Origin: Azotosporobacter soli
GTDB taxonomy: Bacteria > Bacillota > Negativicutes > SG130
Reading direction: 5' to 3'
Length of the DNA stretch: 64,000 nucleotides
NCBI RefSeq assembly: GCF_030542965.1
Contig: NZ_JAUAOA010000003.1
Location: forward strand, 1-64,000
Positions 7,910 to 18,566 of the stretch are shown one piece after another. Every line of letters begins with the position of its first letter. Within the stretch, counting starts at the first letter, position 1. The position numbers and the translations under genes were made by a program. The notes beneath the pieces were generated by a model that was given only the letters and a program-made list of their open reading frames with translations, was not told the origin of the DNA and did no database searches.

Positions 7910-9202
7910 CTATTCCTCCGTCTTCAAGCGCCTTACAAGGCGATGTCCCACCGTCCGCATGACATGGTCGGTATGGTGATATACGGGGATTTTTAATTTC
8001 GGAGCTACGCCCATGACCGTATTGGTACAGTCGCTGCAATTGCTGACCAGTACCACTTCAGCTCCAGCCTTTTTCAATTTAAGGATTTTTTCCGCTTGCC
8101 CCGGGCAATTGCCGGGATTTTCGCACTTAATGGCATTTTTTACATCCATCACCTGTTTACAGCGCTGTACGCCGACAACCGGCGCTCCCATCTTATCGGC
8201 CAGTTCCCGCAGGCGTGTTTCATTAGCGCCGCAGGCACAGACCAAAAGCCCCATCTTGCGTCTTTCATTCGGTAAAGGCATGGTAACGATGATGCCGCCG
8301 CTGGTTTTGGTGACAACCGCGTTTAAATCGACACTCTGTCCTGTAAACGGCCCGCCCATAATGATTTCGCCATAAGCTCCATCAATGCCGCCTGCCTGTT
8401 CGATCAATGCCCTGATTGGAGTACCGATTGCAACATTCTCAAACACCATCGATTGACGGCCGTTTTTCAATTGACCGACTACCGTCAAACTCTTGCTTAG
8501 TACCGGTTTTTTCAATTCGACTGCTTCGCAGATTTTCACAAGAGTCTCCACATTGCTGATCACGGCTTGCGCTGCCGACGGCAGCTGATCCGGAGCCAAG
8601 ACCACGCCAAGGATTTCACGGACGATGGCTCTCTCCTCACCCATTGGATACATATCCGGCAACGTTTTCACTTCGATACGCGGATCATCAATCACCGCAT
8701 TCAACGCGGCTACCGCATCCTTATTCTTGGCCTTAACGGCAAAAATCCCCTTCGCCGCCCGGGTCGCTTCCATTGCATACTTGAGTCCGCGATACATCGT
8801 GGCCGCCTGCTCCTTCATCTGCTTCACATTATGTTTCAGCAGCGGCTCGCATTCGACGCCGTTAGCAATGACCACGCCGCCCTGCAAATCAATGTTCATC
8901 TTGACATGCGTCGGAAATCCGGCGCCGCCCATTCCCACAATTCCTGCTTCGGCAATCATCTCAACGATAGTGCCCTCTTTAATCGGCACGAACGTATTCG
9001 GTTGGTTATCCGCCGCTTCAATCGTGATTTCTGTTTCCGTGATACCTACGACCTTCCCTTTTACGCTGGCATGAATCTTAGCGCCAAGTTTCGGCGGCGT
9101 CGCAATCAGTTGCCCCCGTTCCACCTGATCGCCGACCGCGACGACAGGCGTACACGGTGCGCCGATATGCTGCTGCAAGCGCAGTTGATATAACTTGCTC
9201 AT
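7910..9202 (-). CDS. prdC: Proline reductase-associated electron transfer protein PrdC (RnfC-like)
   Basis: A 430-aa RnfC/NuoF-like protein thought to bring electrons (from NADH or the membrane Rnf complex) to proline reductase. It shows an N-terminal barrel-sandwich part (residues 1-75), a GIVGMGGAGFPTHVK flavin-binding-type loop near 88-102, an SLBB-like region, and a cysteine-rich C-terminus (LLVCACGANE, VQRCKQ, KCENPGNCPGQ, SNCSDC). As I recall, some PrdC proteins carry selenocysteine in this C-terminal region; here no in-frame TGA is found. It is the first gene of the operon, about 30 nt after the predicted sigma-54 start point. Confidence 0.93.
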   Translation of the reverse strand: MSKLYQLRLQQHIGAPCTPVVAVGDQVERGQLIATPPKLGAKIHASVKGKVVGITETEITIEAADNQPNTFVPIKEGTIVEMIAEAGIVGMGGAGFPTHVKMNIDLQGGVVIANGVECEPLLKHNVKQMKEQAATMYRGLKYAMEATRAAKGIFAVKAKNKDAVAALNAVIDDPRIEVKTLPDMYPMGEERAIVREILGVVLAPDQLPSAAQAVISNVETLVKICEAVELKKPVLSKSLTVVGQLKNGRQSMVFENVAIGTPIRALIEQAGGIDGAYGEIIMGGPFTGQSVDLNAVVTKTSGGIIVTMPLPNERRKMGLLVCACGANETRLRELADKMGAPVVGVQRCKQVMDVKNAIKCENPGNCPGQAEKILKLKKAGAEVVLVSNCSDCTNTVMGVAPKLKIPVYHHTDHVMRTVGHRLVRRLKTEE

Positions 9203-9244
9203 CTCTCCATCTCACCTCCTTCACTATACCCCGCTTATACATAA

Positions 9245-9261
9245 CGCAATTATCATGCCAA
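9245..9261 (-). promoter_or_regulatory. Sigma-54 (-24/-12) promoter of the prd operon
   Basis: On the minus strand the sequence reads TTGGCATG, four bases, then TTGCG. The -24 GG (9258-9259) and -12 GC (9246-9247) are exactly 10 nt apart, as sigma-54 requires. Transcription would begin near 9234, about 32 nt before the prdC ATG. The gene for a sigma-54 activator (prdR) lies directly upstream, which makes the assignment strong. Confidence 0.88.
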
Positions 9262-9419
9262 CTCCTTTTTACTTTGCAAATTTAGCTGTTTTATGGCATT
9301 TTCGCATTTTTTCTCTCACTTTACCGCTTTTTTCACCCCTATCCATTTACTCACTATTTTTAAGCTAAATATTTTATCTATCGTTGTTTTTTAACTTATC
9401 TGATTATTGTAAAAAAACC

Positions 9420-9433
9420 GTCAGCATTCTGAC
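9420..9433. promoter_or_regulatory. Candidate PrdR upstream activator site
   Basis: GTCAG-CATT-CTGAC is a perfect 5-bp inverted repeat about 165 bp upstream of the -24/-12 promoter, a usual distance for enhancer sites of sigma-54 activators. A and T runs flank it. Apart from this, the prdR terminator and the promoter, the 9203-9543 gap is AT-rich and holds no gene. The link to PrdR is inference. Confidence 0.45.
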
Positions 9434-9494
9434 ACTTTTTTCTAATTTATTCCTTTAGACAAGCTTCTATTCCCTATTTTTTCTAGAAAAAGAA

Positions 9495-9540
9495 AGAAGT
9501 GTCCAATAAACTGACACGCGTCAATTTATTGGACACTTCT
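9495..9540 (-). terminator. Terminator of prdR
   Basis: A 21-bp stem with one mismatch (9495-9515 with 9520-9540) and a 4-nt loop starts just after the prdR stop. On the minus strand it is followed by a T-rich run. It keeps transcription of prdR separate from the sigma-54-driven operon. Confidence 0.88.
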
Positions 9541-9543
9541 AAG

Positions 9544-10950
9544 CTATGCATTGCTTTTTTTCGTTTCCATCTTTTGTAATTTATAATAAAGCGTGCTTCT
9601 TGGTATGTCAAGTATTTTCGCCGCTTTGGCCTTATTGTTCCCAGCGGCTTCGAGCGCTCGCATAATCGCCTGCTGTTCCGCCGCAAACAAGGTCTCTTCC
9701 AGTTTTAACAATGTCTTAAACTGCGCAGCCAGTTCCGGCTTTTCGCCATCCTCCAGGCGCTGCAGATTTTCCAAGACCATCGGCAACTGCTTTGCCGATA
9801 TCGAATTCCCATCCGCTAGTACGACCAGACGCTCCATAACATTTTTCAATTCGCGCACATTGCCCGGCCAGTGATAGTGGCGCAGAATCGCCGTCACTTC
9901 AGGATCGATGCGGTCAATAATTCGGTTATTGAGCACCGAATAACGCTTAAGATAAAAATCGATCAGGAGCGGAATGTCATCCGGACGTTCTCGCAGCGCC
10001 GGTATCTTTAACGTGAAAACGTTCAGACGGTAATAGAGATCCTTGCGAAAAGTTCCCTGCGACAGCATGGAGACAAGCGCTCGGTTCGTCGCAGCAATCA
10101 CCCGCACATCCACCTTGATCGGCTTCACGCCGCCAACCCGGTAAAATTCCTGACTTTCCAAGACCCTAAGCAATTTCGACTGCATCTCAAGCGGCAATTC
10201 GCCAATCTCATCGAGAAAAATCGTTCCGCCATTGGCAATTTCGAATTTACCCTGCTTGCCTTTTTTATTGGCGCCGGTAAAGGCGCCGGCTTCATAGCCG
10301 AACAATTCACTTTCCATCAGCATAGCCGGAATCGAACTGCAATCGACAACCACAAACGGACGTTCCTTACGCATGCTTTCGCCGTGAATCGCCTGGGCAA
10401 ACAAATCCTTGCCCGTACCGCTTTCACCAACGATCATCACTGACGCATCGCTTTCCGCAACACGTTGCGCCAGCATGATCAGATCGTACATCAGCTTGCT
10501 CTTGTACAGCACTTTTTGAAAGCCGCTCTTGCCATGAATCGTCTGAATGATTTCTTCCGCATATTCCAAGTACTTAATCCGGTTCTTCGCCTCTTCCAGC
10601 TCATTGCTAATCCTACGAATTTCCGTGATGTCCTGATCGATCGAAACGGCGCCGATCAGTGCATCATTCTCATAGATTGGAATAGAGCTGATCATGACCA
10701 CATTGCCTTCGCGCGGTCGATGTTCGACATATTCAACTGCTTTGCGTTGCTGCAGAACTTTCAGACATAATGCATTCGGGAAAAAGGTATGTACCGTTTT
10801 TCCGACGATTTCTCCTCTTTTGATCCCGTATGTCGCTTCGAAGCTCTTATTGATATAAGTAACTACCGCGTCTTTATCAACAACGCATATTGCTTCATTG
10901 ATATTTTCTAAAACCTGTTCAAAGGATATTCGCAAAGGCGTCTGCATCAT
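9544..10950 (-). CDS. prdR: Sigma-54-dependent activator of the prd operon (PAS-AAA+-Fis HTH)
   Basis: 468 aa. A PAS sensor domain (about 8-115), an AAA+ domain with Walker A GESGTGKD (175-182), the sigma-54 contact loop GAFTGA (222-227) and Walker B FLDEIG (245-250), and a C-terminal Fis-type helix-turn-helix (about 430-465). It lacks a receiver domain, so it probably senses a small molecule; PrdR of C. difficile responds to proline. A longer frame reaches into hemL, but the start at the double ATG 10945-10950 after GAGAGGGGAG fits the domain borders. It lies 37 bp after hemL and may be co-transcribed with it. Confidence 0.93.
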   Translation of the reverse strand: MMQTPLRISFEQVLENINEAICVVDKDAVVTYINKSFEATYGIKRGEIVGKTVHTFFPNALCLKVLQQRKAVEYVEHRPREGNVVMISSIPIYENDALIGAVSIDQDITEIRRISNELEEAKNRIKYLEYAEEIIQTIHGKSGFQKVLYKSKLMYDLIMLAQRVAESDASVMIVGESGTGKDLFAQAIHGESMRKERPFVVVDCSSIPAMLMESELFGYEAGAFTGANKKGKQGKFEIANGGTIFLDEIGELPLEMQSKLLRVLESQEFYRVGGVKPIKVDVRVIAATNRALVSMLSQGTFRKDLYYRLNVFTLKIPALRERPDDIPLLIDFYLKRYSVLNNRIIDRIDPEVTAILRHYHWPGNVRELKNVMERLVVLADGNSISAKQLPMVLENLQRLEDGEKPELAAQFKTLLKLEETLFAAEQQAIMRALEAAGNNKAKAAKILDIPRSTLYYKLQKMETKKSNA

Positions 10951-10987
10951 CAGCTGATTGCTCCCCTCTCTGCCGCATCCGTCGGAA

Positions 10988-12301
10988 CTATTTCGCCTTG
11001 GCAGCTTGGTATTCTGCCACTTTAGCAAAAGCAACTTCCGCCGCTTGCAGTGTCCGTTCGATTTCAGTTTCTCCATGTGCATAGGACATGAAGCAGGTTT
11101 CAAATTGTGACGGCGACAGGTAGATTCCCTGTTCAAGCATTGCATGGAAATAGACATTGAACGCGCCGACATCCGAAGTCTTTGCGGTCTCATAGTCATA
11201 TACCGCTTTGTCATTGAAGAAGATGCCGAACATACCGCCAATGGCATGTGCCTGAACGATCACGCCCTGCTTTTGTGCAGCGCGCTGCAAGCCGGTCGCC
11301 AACTTCAGCGACATGGCGGTGACTTTTTCGTACAATCCTTTTGTCTCGATCAATAGCTGCAATGTTTTTGCACCCGCCGACATTGCCAGAGGATTGCCGC
11401 TTAACGTGCCCGCCTGATATACCGCGCCAAGCGGCGCAATCTGTTCCATGATTTCACGGCGTCCGCCATAAGCGCCGACCGGCAGACCGCCGCCAATGAT
11501 CTTACTGAGGCAGGTCAGATCCGGCTTAATGCCGAATACGGCTTGGCAGCCGCCAAGCGCAACGCGAAACCCGGTCATGACTTCATCAAAGATCAAAAGA
11601 GCGCCATAGCGCGCGGTGATTTCCCTTACGAATTGCAGATACCCTTCCTGCGGCAGAATCAGTCCCATATTGCCCGGCACGGCTTCAATGATCACTGCAG
11701 CAATATCACCGCCGTCCTTTGCAAAGACTTCTTCCATCGCCGCCTTGTCATTAAAGGCGACGGTCAGCGTATTTCCGGCAATGCTGGCCGGAACACCAGG
11801 GCTGTCCGGCACGCCGTATGTCATTGCGCCCGAACCGGCTTTGACGAGCAGACTGTCATGATGACCATGGTAGCAGCCGGCAAATTTGACGATTTTATTC
11901 CGTTTTGTATACGCCCGCGCCAGACGCAGCGCACTCATAGTCGCTTCCGTGCCGGAGTTGACCATGCGCACCATTTCCATTGACGGGATCGCTTTGTTGA
12001 CAAGTTTGGCCAGTACCGTTTCCACTAGAGTCGGCGCGCCAAAACTGGTGCCGTTATCCACTGCCTCATGAATCGCCGCAATGACTTTCGGATGGGCATG
12101 ACCGAGAATCATCGGCCCCCAGGATAAGACATAGTCGATATATTCATTGCCGTCCACATCGTAAATCCGGCAGCCTTGACCGCGTTCGATGAAACGGGGC
12201 GTTCCGCCGACACTGCCGAATGAACGCACCGGACTGTTGACGCCGCCGGGAATATATTGTTTCGCCTCGGAAAAAGCCTCTGCTGATTGCTGTACTTTCA
12301 T
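10988..12301 (-). CDS. hemL: Glutamate-1-semialdehyde 2,1-aminomutase
   Basis: A PLP enzyme that makes 5-aminolevulinate in the C5 tetrapyrrole pathway. The protein is 437 aa from the ATG at 12301 (ribosome site AGAGGAG, 9 nt before it); an 8-residue upstream extension has no support. Family motifs seen: GGVNSPVR at the N-terminus, [23 protein letters not shown] and [12 protein letters not shown], which holds the PLP lysine. No other heme gene lies in the window. It follows proS and precedes prdR on the same strand. Confidence 0.96.
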   Translation of the reverse strand: MKVQQSAEAFSEAKQYIPGGVNSPVRSFGSVGGTPRFIERGQGCRIYDVDGNEYIDYVLSWGPMILGHAHPKVIAAIHEAVDNGTSFGAPTLVETVLAKLVNKAIPSMEMVRMVNSGTEATMSALRLARAYTKRNKIVKFAGCYHGHHDSLLVKAGSGAMTYGVPDSPGVPASIAGNTLTVAFNDKAAMEEVFAKDGGDIAAVIIEAVPGNMGLILPQEGYLQFVREITARYGALLIFDEVMTGFRVALGGCQAVFGIKPDLTCLSKIIGGGLPVGAYGGRREIMEQIAPLGAVYQAGTLSGNPLAMSAGAKTLQLLIETKGLYEKVTAMSLKLATGLQRAAQKQGVIVQAHAIGGMFGIFFNDKAVYDYETAKTSDVGAFNVYFHAMLEQGIYLSPSQFETCFMSYAHGETEIERTLQAAEVAFAKVAEYQAAKAK

Positions 12302-12320
12302 GTTTATCGCTCCTCTTCGC

Positions 12321-12360
12321 AGCAAACAGCCGCCCTTCGGCCGGCTGTTTGCTCTTTTTT
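12321..12360 (+). terminator. Hairpin with T-run facing the plus strand, between proS and hemL
   Basis: AGCAAACAGCCG (12321-12332) pairs with CGGCTGTTTGCT (12342-12353) and is followed by CTTTTTT on the plus strand only. On the gene strand the T-run is missing, so here it acts as a weak terminator or an mRNA stabiliser. It would stop transcripts running antisense into proS. Confidence 0.65.
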
Positions 12361-12361
12361 A

Positions 12362-14068
12362 TTAGAGTTGTTTAAATAACGCCTGAACATCGCTCAGGTA
12401 CGTATCGACATCGATCAAATGCACCTCGCCCGTCTTACGCACACGGCATTCGACTTTATTTTCCTTCAGCGCCTTTGGTCCAATCGTAATGCGCAGCGGA
12501 TAACCGATCAGGTCGGCATCCTTGAATTTAACGCCGGCACGATCGTCGCGGTCGTCAAGTACCGTCTCCAGGCCGGCTGCATTCAATTCTTTGTACATTT
12601 TTTCCGCAATCGTCCGTTGCGCCTCATCGGCGATGCTGACCGGAACGATAATCACATGGTACGGCGCAATCGCAACCGGCCAGATGATGCCGTCCTTGTC
12701 GTTGTTCTGCTCGATCGAAGCCGCCATCGTACGACCGACGCCGATGCCGTAACAGCCCATAACCATCGGCTTTTCTTCGCCGTTTTCATCGACAAAGATT
12801 GTATTCAGCTTTGCGCTGTATTTTGTCTGCAATTTAAAAATATGTCCGACCTCAATACCGCGCTTAATATCCACTGGCGCACCGCAACGCGGGCAGGGAT
12901 CGCCCTTACGAATCAAGCGGATATCCGCTACAATATTGGGTTTGAAATCTCTTCCCGGATTGACGTTGATATAATGATGATCAAGTTTATTAGCGCCGCA
13001 CTCGGTATTGCACATGTTCATAACCGTATTGTCAGCAACGACGATCGTTTCCTTGCTGATGCCGATCGGTCCCAGATAGCCGCCCGCACTGCCCATCAGG
13101 TCATTGATGACGGTCGCATCCGCCATGTTCAGGAACAGACAATCCAATTTATTCTTCAATTTAATTTCGTTAACTTCGTGATCGCCGCGCACCAAAGCCA
13201 GGATCGGACCTTTGTCCGAATAAAAGGCCAACGCTTTAATCGCATGTTCCGGTTTAAAGCCTAAGAATTCAGCGACTTCTTCCATCGTCTTGCAATTCGG
13301 CGTATTGACGATTTCCAGTTCCTTCATGGGTTCTTTTGTCGCTTCAATCGGATGCATTTCAGCCCGCTCGGTATTGGCGCCGTAATTGCATTCGTCGCAG
13401 AAACAAACATCGTCTTCACCGGAATTGGCCAGCACCATGAATTCATGCGAACCGCTGCCGCCGATTGCGCCGGAGTCGGCTTCTACCGCACGATACGTCA
13501 AACCGCAGCGGGTAAAGATGCGGCTGTATGCATCATGCATATCCCAGTAACTCTTGTTCAAGCCTTCATCATCCCGGTCGAACGAGTAAAGGTCTTTCAT
13601 GATGAACTCGCGTCCGCGCATCAGGCCGAAGCGCGGGCGGATTTCGTCGCGAAACTTGTCTTGGATCTGGTATAGCATAATCGGCAACTGGCGATAGGAA
13701 CGAACATCCTGACGCACCAGCGTTGTGATCATTTCTTCATGCGTCGGTCCAAGACAAAAGTCGCGACCGTGACGATCCTTCAAACGAAACATTTCGTCGC
13801 CATAAACATCCCAACGCCCGGTTTCCTGCCAGAGTTCCGCCGGTTGTGCAATCGGCATCATTAATTCCTGGCCGCCTTTTGCGTCCATTTCCTCACGGAT
13901 GATTTGCGATACTTTACGCAATACCCGCCAGGCTAAAGGCAGGTAATTATAAATGCCAGGCGCCACTTTGCGGATCATTCCGGCCCGCAACATCAGCTGA
14001 TGGCTTACAACTTCGGCGTCTGCCGGTGTTTCTCTCAGGGTGGGAGCATACAGGTGTGATACTCTCAT
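12362..14068 (-). CDS. proS: Prolyl-tRNA synthetase (bacterial type, with editing domain)
   Basis: Charges tRNA-Pro in the cytosol. 568 aa from ATG 14068 (ribosome site AGAGGAGGAAGAC). Class II motifs are visible: motif 1 region GGQELMMPIAQPAELWQ, motif 2 FRDEIRPRFGLMRGREF and motif 3 GIGVGRTMAA. The long insertion between motifs 2 and 3 (about 220-400) is the INS domain that removes mischarged alanine. The frame opens earlier at 14095 without support. I looked for a T-box leader (TGGNACCGCG) and found none. Confidence 0.97.
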   Translation of the reverse strand: MRVSHLYAPTLRETPADAEVVSHQLMLRAGMIRKVAPGIYNYLPLAWRVLRKVSQIIREEMDAKGGQELMMPIAQPAELWQETGRWDVYGDEMFRLKDRHGRDFCLGPTHEEMITTLVRQDVRSYRQLPIMLYQIQDKFRDEIRPRFGLMRGREFIMKDLYSFDRDDEGLNKSYWDMHDAYSRIFTRCGLTYRAVEADSGAIGGSGSHEFMVLANSGEDDVCFCDECNYGANTERAEMHPIEATKEPMKELEIVNTPNCKTMEEVAEFLGFKPEHAIKALAFYSDKGPILALVRGDHEVNEIKLKNKLDCLFLNMADATVINDLMGSAGGYLGPIGISKETIVVADNTVMNMCNTECGANKLDHHYINVNPGRDFKPNIVADIRLIRKGDPCPRCGAPVDIKRGIEVGHIFKLQTKYSAKLNTIFVDENGEEKPMVMGCYGIGVGRTMAASIEQNNDKDGIIWPVAIAPYHVIIVPVSIADEAQRTIAEKMYKELNAAGLETVLDDRDDRAGVKFKDADLIGYPLRITIGPKALKENKVECRVRKTGEVHLIDVDTYLSDVQALFKQL

Positions 14069-14319
14069 TTGTCTTCCTCCTCTTACTGTTCGCACCTTGA
14101 CCGTCGCCAGCCAAAATACACCAATGAAATTATTATAACAAAAAAAATGCTTCGCTAACAGCTAGTTTCCGTTTTCGTTAAGATTTTAGATATATTGTAG
14201 AAGGGAAGATCTTTATACTGCCAAAACTCGTCCCTCTTTCTTTTTTCTTCAAATCTTCATGTTGAAACACCATCGCGTCCCTGCAAGCACGCGCAGCGCT
14301 CCGCTTCGCCCATTGACAA
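14069..14319. other. lysS-proS intergenic region
   Basis: About 250 bp without a gene. It holds a possible proS promoter, with a TATAAT -10 at 14132-14137 (minus strand) but only a poor -35, and AT-rich sequence. No T-box, tRNA or small ORF with a ribosome site is seen. Confidence 0.5.
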
Positions 14320-14347
14320 AGACAGACGACCTCACGGCCGTCTGTCT
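14320..14347 (-). terminator. Terminator of lysS
   Basis: AGACAGACG (14320-14328) pairs with CGTCTGTCT (14339-14347). On the minus strand a short TTTG tail follows. It lies just after the lysS stop. Confidence 0.65.
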
Positions 14348-14354
14348 GGTTCGC

Positions 14355-16336
<1,982 letters not shown>

Positions 16337-16399
16337 CTGTTCCAGCTCCCCTTTTGCTCGTAATTCATAATCACTTCTGCTGTCATTTACAATATAAAG

Positions 16400-16480
16400 T
16401 TGTTTGGCTGCCTATAGACCAGCCAAACAATAGAAAGAGTGTCAAGTGATGACTTGACACTTGGCGCAGGCATAGCCTGC
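16400..16480 (-). promoter_or_regulatory. Three tandem hairpins in the greA leader
   Basis: In transcription order: GCAGGC/GCCTGC (16466-16480, 3-nt loop), AGTGTCAAGT with its complement (16438-16461, 10 bp, 4-nt loop) and TTGTTTGGCTG with its complement (16400-16430, 11 bp, 9-nt loop). All lie between the promoter at 16497-16525 and the greA start. The second and third are followed by CTTTCTA and CTTTATA, so they could act as partial terminators. They would also serve as the end of the preceding operon. Confidence 0.75.
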
Positions 16481-16496
16481 TTCTTTTATGCAACTA

Positions 16497-16525
16497 ATTA
16501 TAGGTTTAATCCGCTAGCTTGTCAA
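16497..16525 (-). promoter_or_regulatory. Consensus promoter for greA-lysS
   Basis: TTGACA (16520-16525), 17 bp, TATAAT (16497-16502) on the minus strand: a perfect sigma-A promoter. It begins 15 bp after the stop of the upstream dehydrogenase gene. Confidence 0.85.
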
Positions 16526-16540
16526 TATTTTCTAACTTAT

Positions 16541-17641
16541 TCAACCAATCTCTCTAGCGCCCACCCTGCGTTGCTGACTCTGCAGCGCATTTTTGCGGAT
16601 GATTTCGATTTCCCGTTCCGTGATCGCTCTTTCAAAGCTGCGAAAACCAGCTAGCTTGAAACCATGTTTCTCTGCCAGTTTGGCAATCGTTTCAATCTGC
16701 TCAACCGATAATTCACGCCCCAGCGTAAAAGGCTCATAGCGTCCTTCCAGCGCTAAAATCATCGTTTCCGCCATACACGCATACGCGGTTCCCGGCGGAA
16801 AACCGAACTGCAAACCAAAGTCGACATTTCCCGGCACCTCGACGACGCCGCCTTCAATCACTAAGACATCGTTGCGTTTTTCCGCCACTTGGCGCGACAC
16901 ATTGCGCGGTCTGGCCACGTCGCAGACAATTGCGCCCGGTTTCAGGTCTTCCGGTTCGATGATCGTATCGAGCGCGCTGGTGACCGCAATGATGATATCG
17001 GCCGCTCGGACCGCCGTCTTCACTTGCGAAGTTGTTTTTGCACTGCAGCCGCTTTCTTTATACAGCTCTTGCGCCAGCTGTTCCAAACGCTGTTCATTCC
17101 GCGCCGCGAGCGTTAGGTTGCGCACTTCCCGTCCCAAAATTCGCGCACAGGCGGCTCCGATCGAGCCGGTTGCCCCGAGAATCAAGACATTCGCCTGACG
17201 CAAATCGACGTCCATCACCTTCGCCGCCTGGCGGGTTCCCTGCAGCGCAGTCGCCACCGTATAGCTGTTTCCGGTGGTCACGGCAATATCCAAATTTTGT
17301 GCAATCGTAATCCCGGCATCGCCGACAATCGAGGTGAATGCACCGAGGCCGACGATCTTCGCGCCCAATTTTTCAGCCGCTTTGCCGGCCTGAATGATTT
17401 TTTTCAACACTAACTCTTCCGGCAATTCTATCATTTGACGCGTCGTCAGCGGACACGCCATGAACCAGCCTTCCGCTTCTGCGTGGGCCGATTGAATTCC
17501 GGTTATATGAGACGCCTTAAACGACGGCACATGACGAATGATTCCTTCAATGACACCATCGGGTAAGCGCTGGCAAATCGAAAACTTCCGTCCGAAATCT
17601 TTGGCTGCCAACGGATGCAATATAAAGGCGAATTTTTCCAT
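16541..17641 (-). CDS. NAD(P)-dependent dehydrogenase related to acyl-ACP reductase (COG5322-like)
   Basis: 366 aa from ATG 17641 (ribosome site GGGGAGGAATAAG). A C-terminal Rossmann domain has the GATGSIGAACARIL dinucleotide loop (about 160-175). Before it lie GLGAFTSIVGD and TTGNSYTVATA, which strongly recall the cyanobacterial long-chain acyl-ACP reductase (GGFTSI, TTGNTHT). The cysteine near the C-terminus in TAYACMAETMIL matches the place of a conserved cysteine there. The true substrate in Firmicutes is not known; annotations vary between shikimate-dehydrogenase-like and amino acid dehydrogenase. It is the third gene of a trio with a regulator and a partner of unknown function. Confidence 0.75.
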   Translation of the reverse strand: MEKFAFILHPLAAKDFGRKFSICQRLPDGVIEGIIRHVPSFKASHITGIQSAHAEAEGWFMACPLTTRQMIELPEELVLKKIIQAGKAAEKLGAKIVGLGAFTSIVGDAGITIAQNLDIAVTTGNSYTVATALQGTRQAAKVMDVDLRQANVLILGATGSIGAACARILGREVRNLTLAARNEQRLEQLAQELYKESGCSAKTTSQVKTAVRAADIIIAVTSALDTIIEPEDLKPGAIVCDVARPRNVSRQVAEKRNDVLVIEGGVVEVPGNVDFGLQFGFPPGTAYACMAETMILALEGRYEPFTLGRELSVEQIETIAKLAEKHGFKLAGFRSFERAITEREIEIIRKNALQSQQRRVGAREIG

Positions 17642-17660
17642 CTTATTCCTCCCCTTCCCC

Positions 17661-18566
17661 TTACGTCCAGCACTCAATGCGCGGTTTGACGGCCAAACGA
17701 TCCAATAACGCTTCATAATCTTGCGCAGTCAGTTCCGCAGCCTTTTTACCCGCCATCGCGACAAGCACCGCTTCCATCACATTCGTCCCGAAGGAACGAC
17801 CGTCAAGTTCGGGCGTTGTTGTAATCAGAAGCGATGCGCCGCTTTGCCGCAGCAGTTCTTTGTCTTTGTCCGTCACCGTATTCGTAATGACGATTTTTCC
17901 TGGCAGCCGATCCGGCATATAGCGCCGGATAAAATGAAGATCACCGGCAATAATGTCTGCAGCGTTAAACGCCGCAGCAAATTTAGGTCGTCGTTCCTGT
18001 TGCGTTTCGCCTGTCGGATAAAAAAGACTGACGGGCAGTCGCGTCACAACCGGCGCCAAGATCCGCGCAAGACGATCCAGCGCCTTCAGGCTGTGCAGCG
18101 GAAGCGGCAGGCCAAGGCCAAACATCAGATCGCCATAGCTATTGATGCAGCCCACTTCCTCTAAGGCTTCCGCCATGCCAAAACGGTCAACCGCGCACAC
18201 CATCAGAGCCCGCTTGCCCTTAAATTGAACAATGCCGTCTTTTGCCAACTGGCGAATGACGCGCCGTTCCAACGTATTCTTCAGGCCGCTGCCGTCAACA
18301 ATCGGCGTTTCCTTTGCAACCGCCGCGATTTCAGCCGACTCCCGAAAGGTATAACGGCGGTTTCCTGCATAAATAAATAAATCGGTACCGCCCAGACCGA
18401 ACGCATCCACTTGACCGTCCAGTCGCCGCAGCAAAGCTTTAGCTGCGGCTTTATCGCCATCAGTCCCGATCCGTTCCAGTCGGACTTTCTGTCCGGCAAA
18501 TTCGCTGACTGCCACGTGATTGCGGCTCGACGAACCCAGACTGATGCTGACCACATGCTTTTCCAT
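17661..18566 (-). CDS. Protein of the family loosely named quinate 5-dehydrogenase; function unproven
   Basis: 301 aa, cytosolic. It begins with VVSISLGSSSRNH and has conserved-looking blocks IGTDGD, DAFGLGGTDLF, TPIVDGSGLKNTLERR and ITTTPELDGRSFGTNVMEA. I see no classical Gly-rich Rossmann loop, so the database name, which I recall for this family, looks weakly founded. Its stop and the next gene's ATG are 19 bp apart. Its start overlaps the regulator's stop. The tight trio points to one shared pathway, probably with the acyl-ACP-reductase-like enzyme. Confidence 0.6.
   Translation of the reverse strand: MEKHVVSISLGSSSRNHVAVSEFAGQKVRLERIGTDGDKAAAKALLRRLDGQVDAFGLGGTDLFIYAGNRRYTFRESAEIAAVAKETPIVDGSGLKNTLERRVIRQLAKDGIVQFKGKRALMVCAVDRFGMAEALEEVGCINSYGDLMFGLGLPLPLHSLKALDRLARILAPVVTRLPVSLFYPTGETQQERRPKFAAAFNAADIIAGDLHFIRRYMPDRLPGKIVITNTVTDKDKELLRQSGASLLITTTPELDGRSFGTNVMEAVLVAMAGKKAAELTAQDYEALLDRLAVKPRIECWT

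Noticed and set aside
12419-13264. 281-aa open frame on the plus strand inside proS
   Set aside because: Antisense shadow rich in His/Arg/Phe, with the intact proS on the other strand.
14069-14354. T-box riboswitch upstream of proS (also checked for lysS and argS)
   Set aside because: No TGGNACCGCG-type T-box sequence and no matching specifier arrangement was found.
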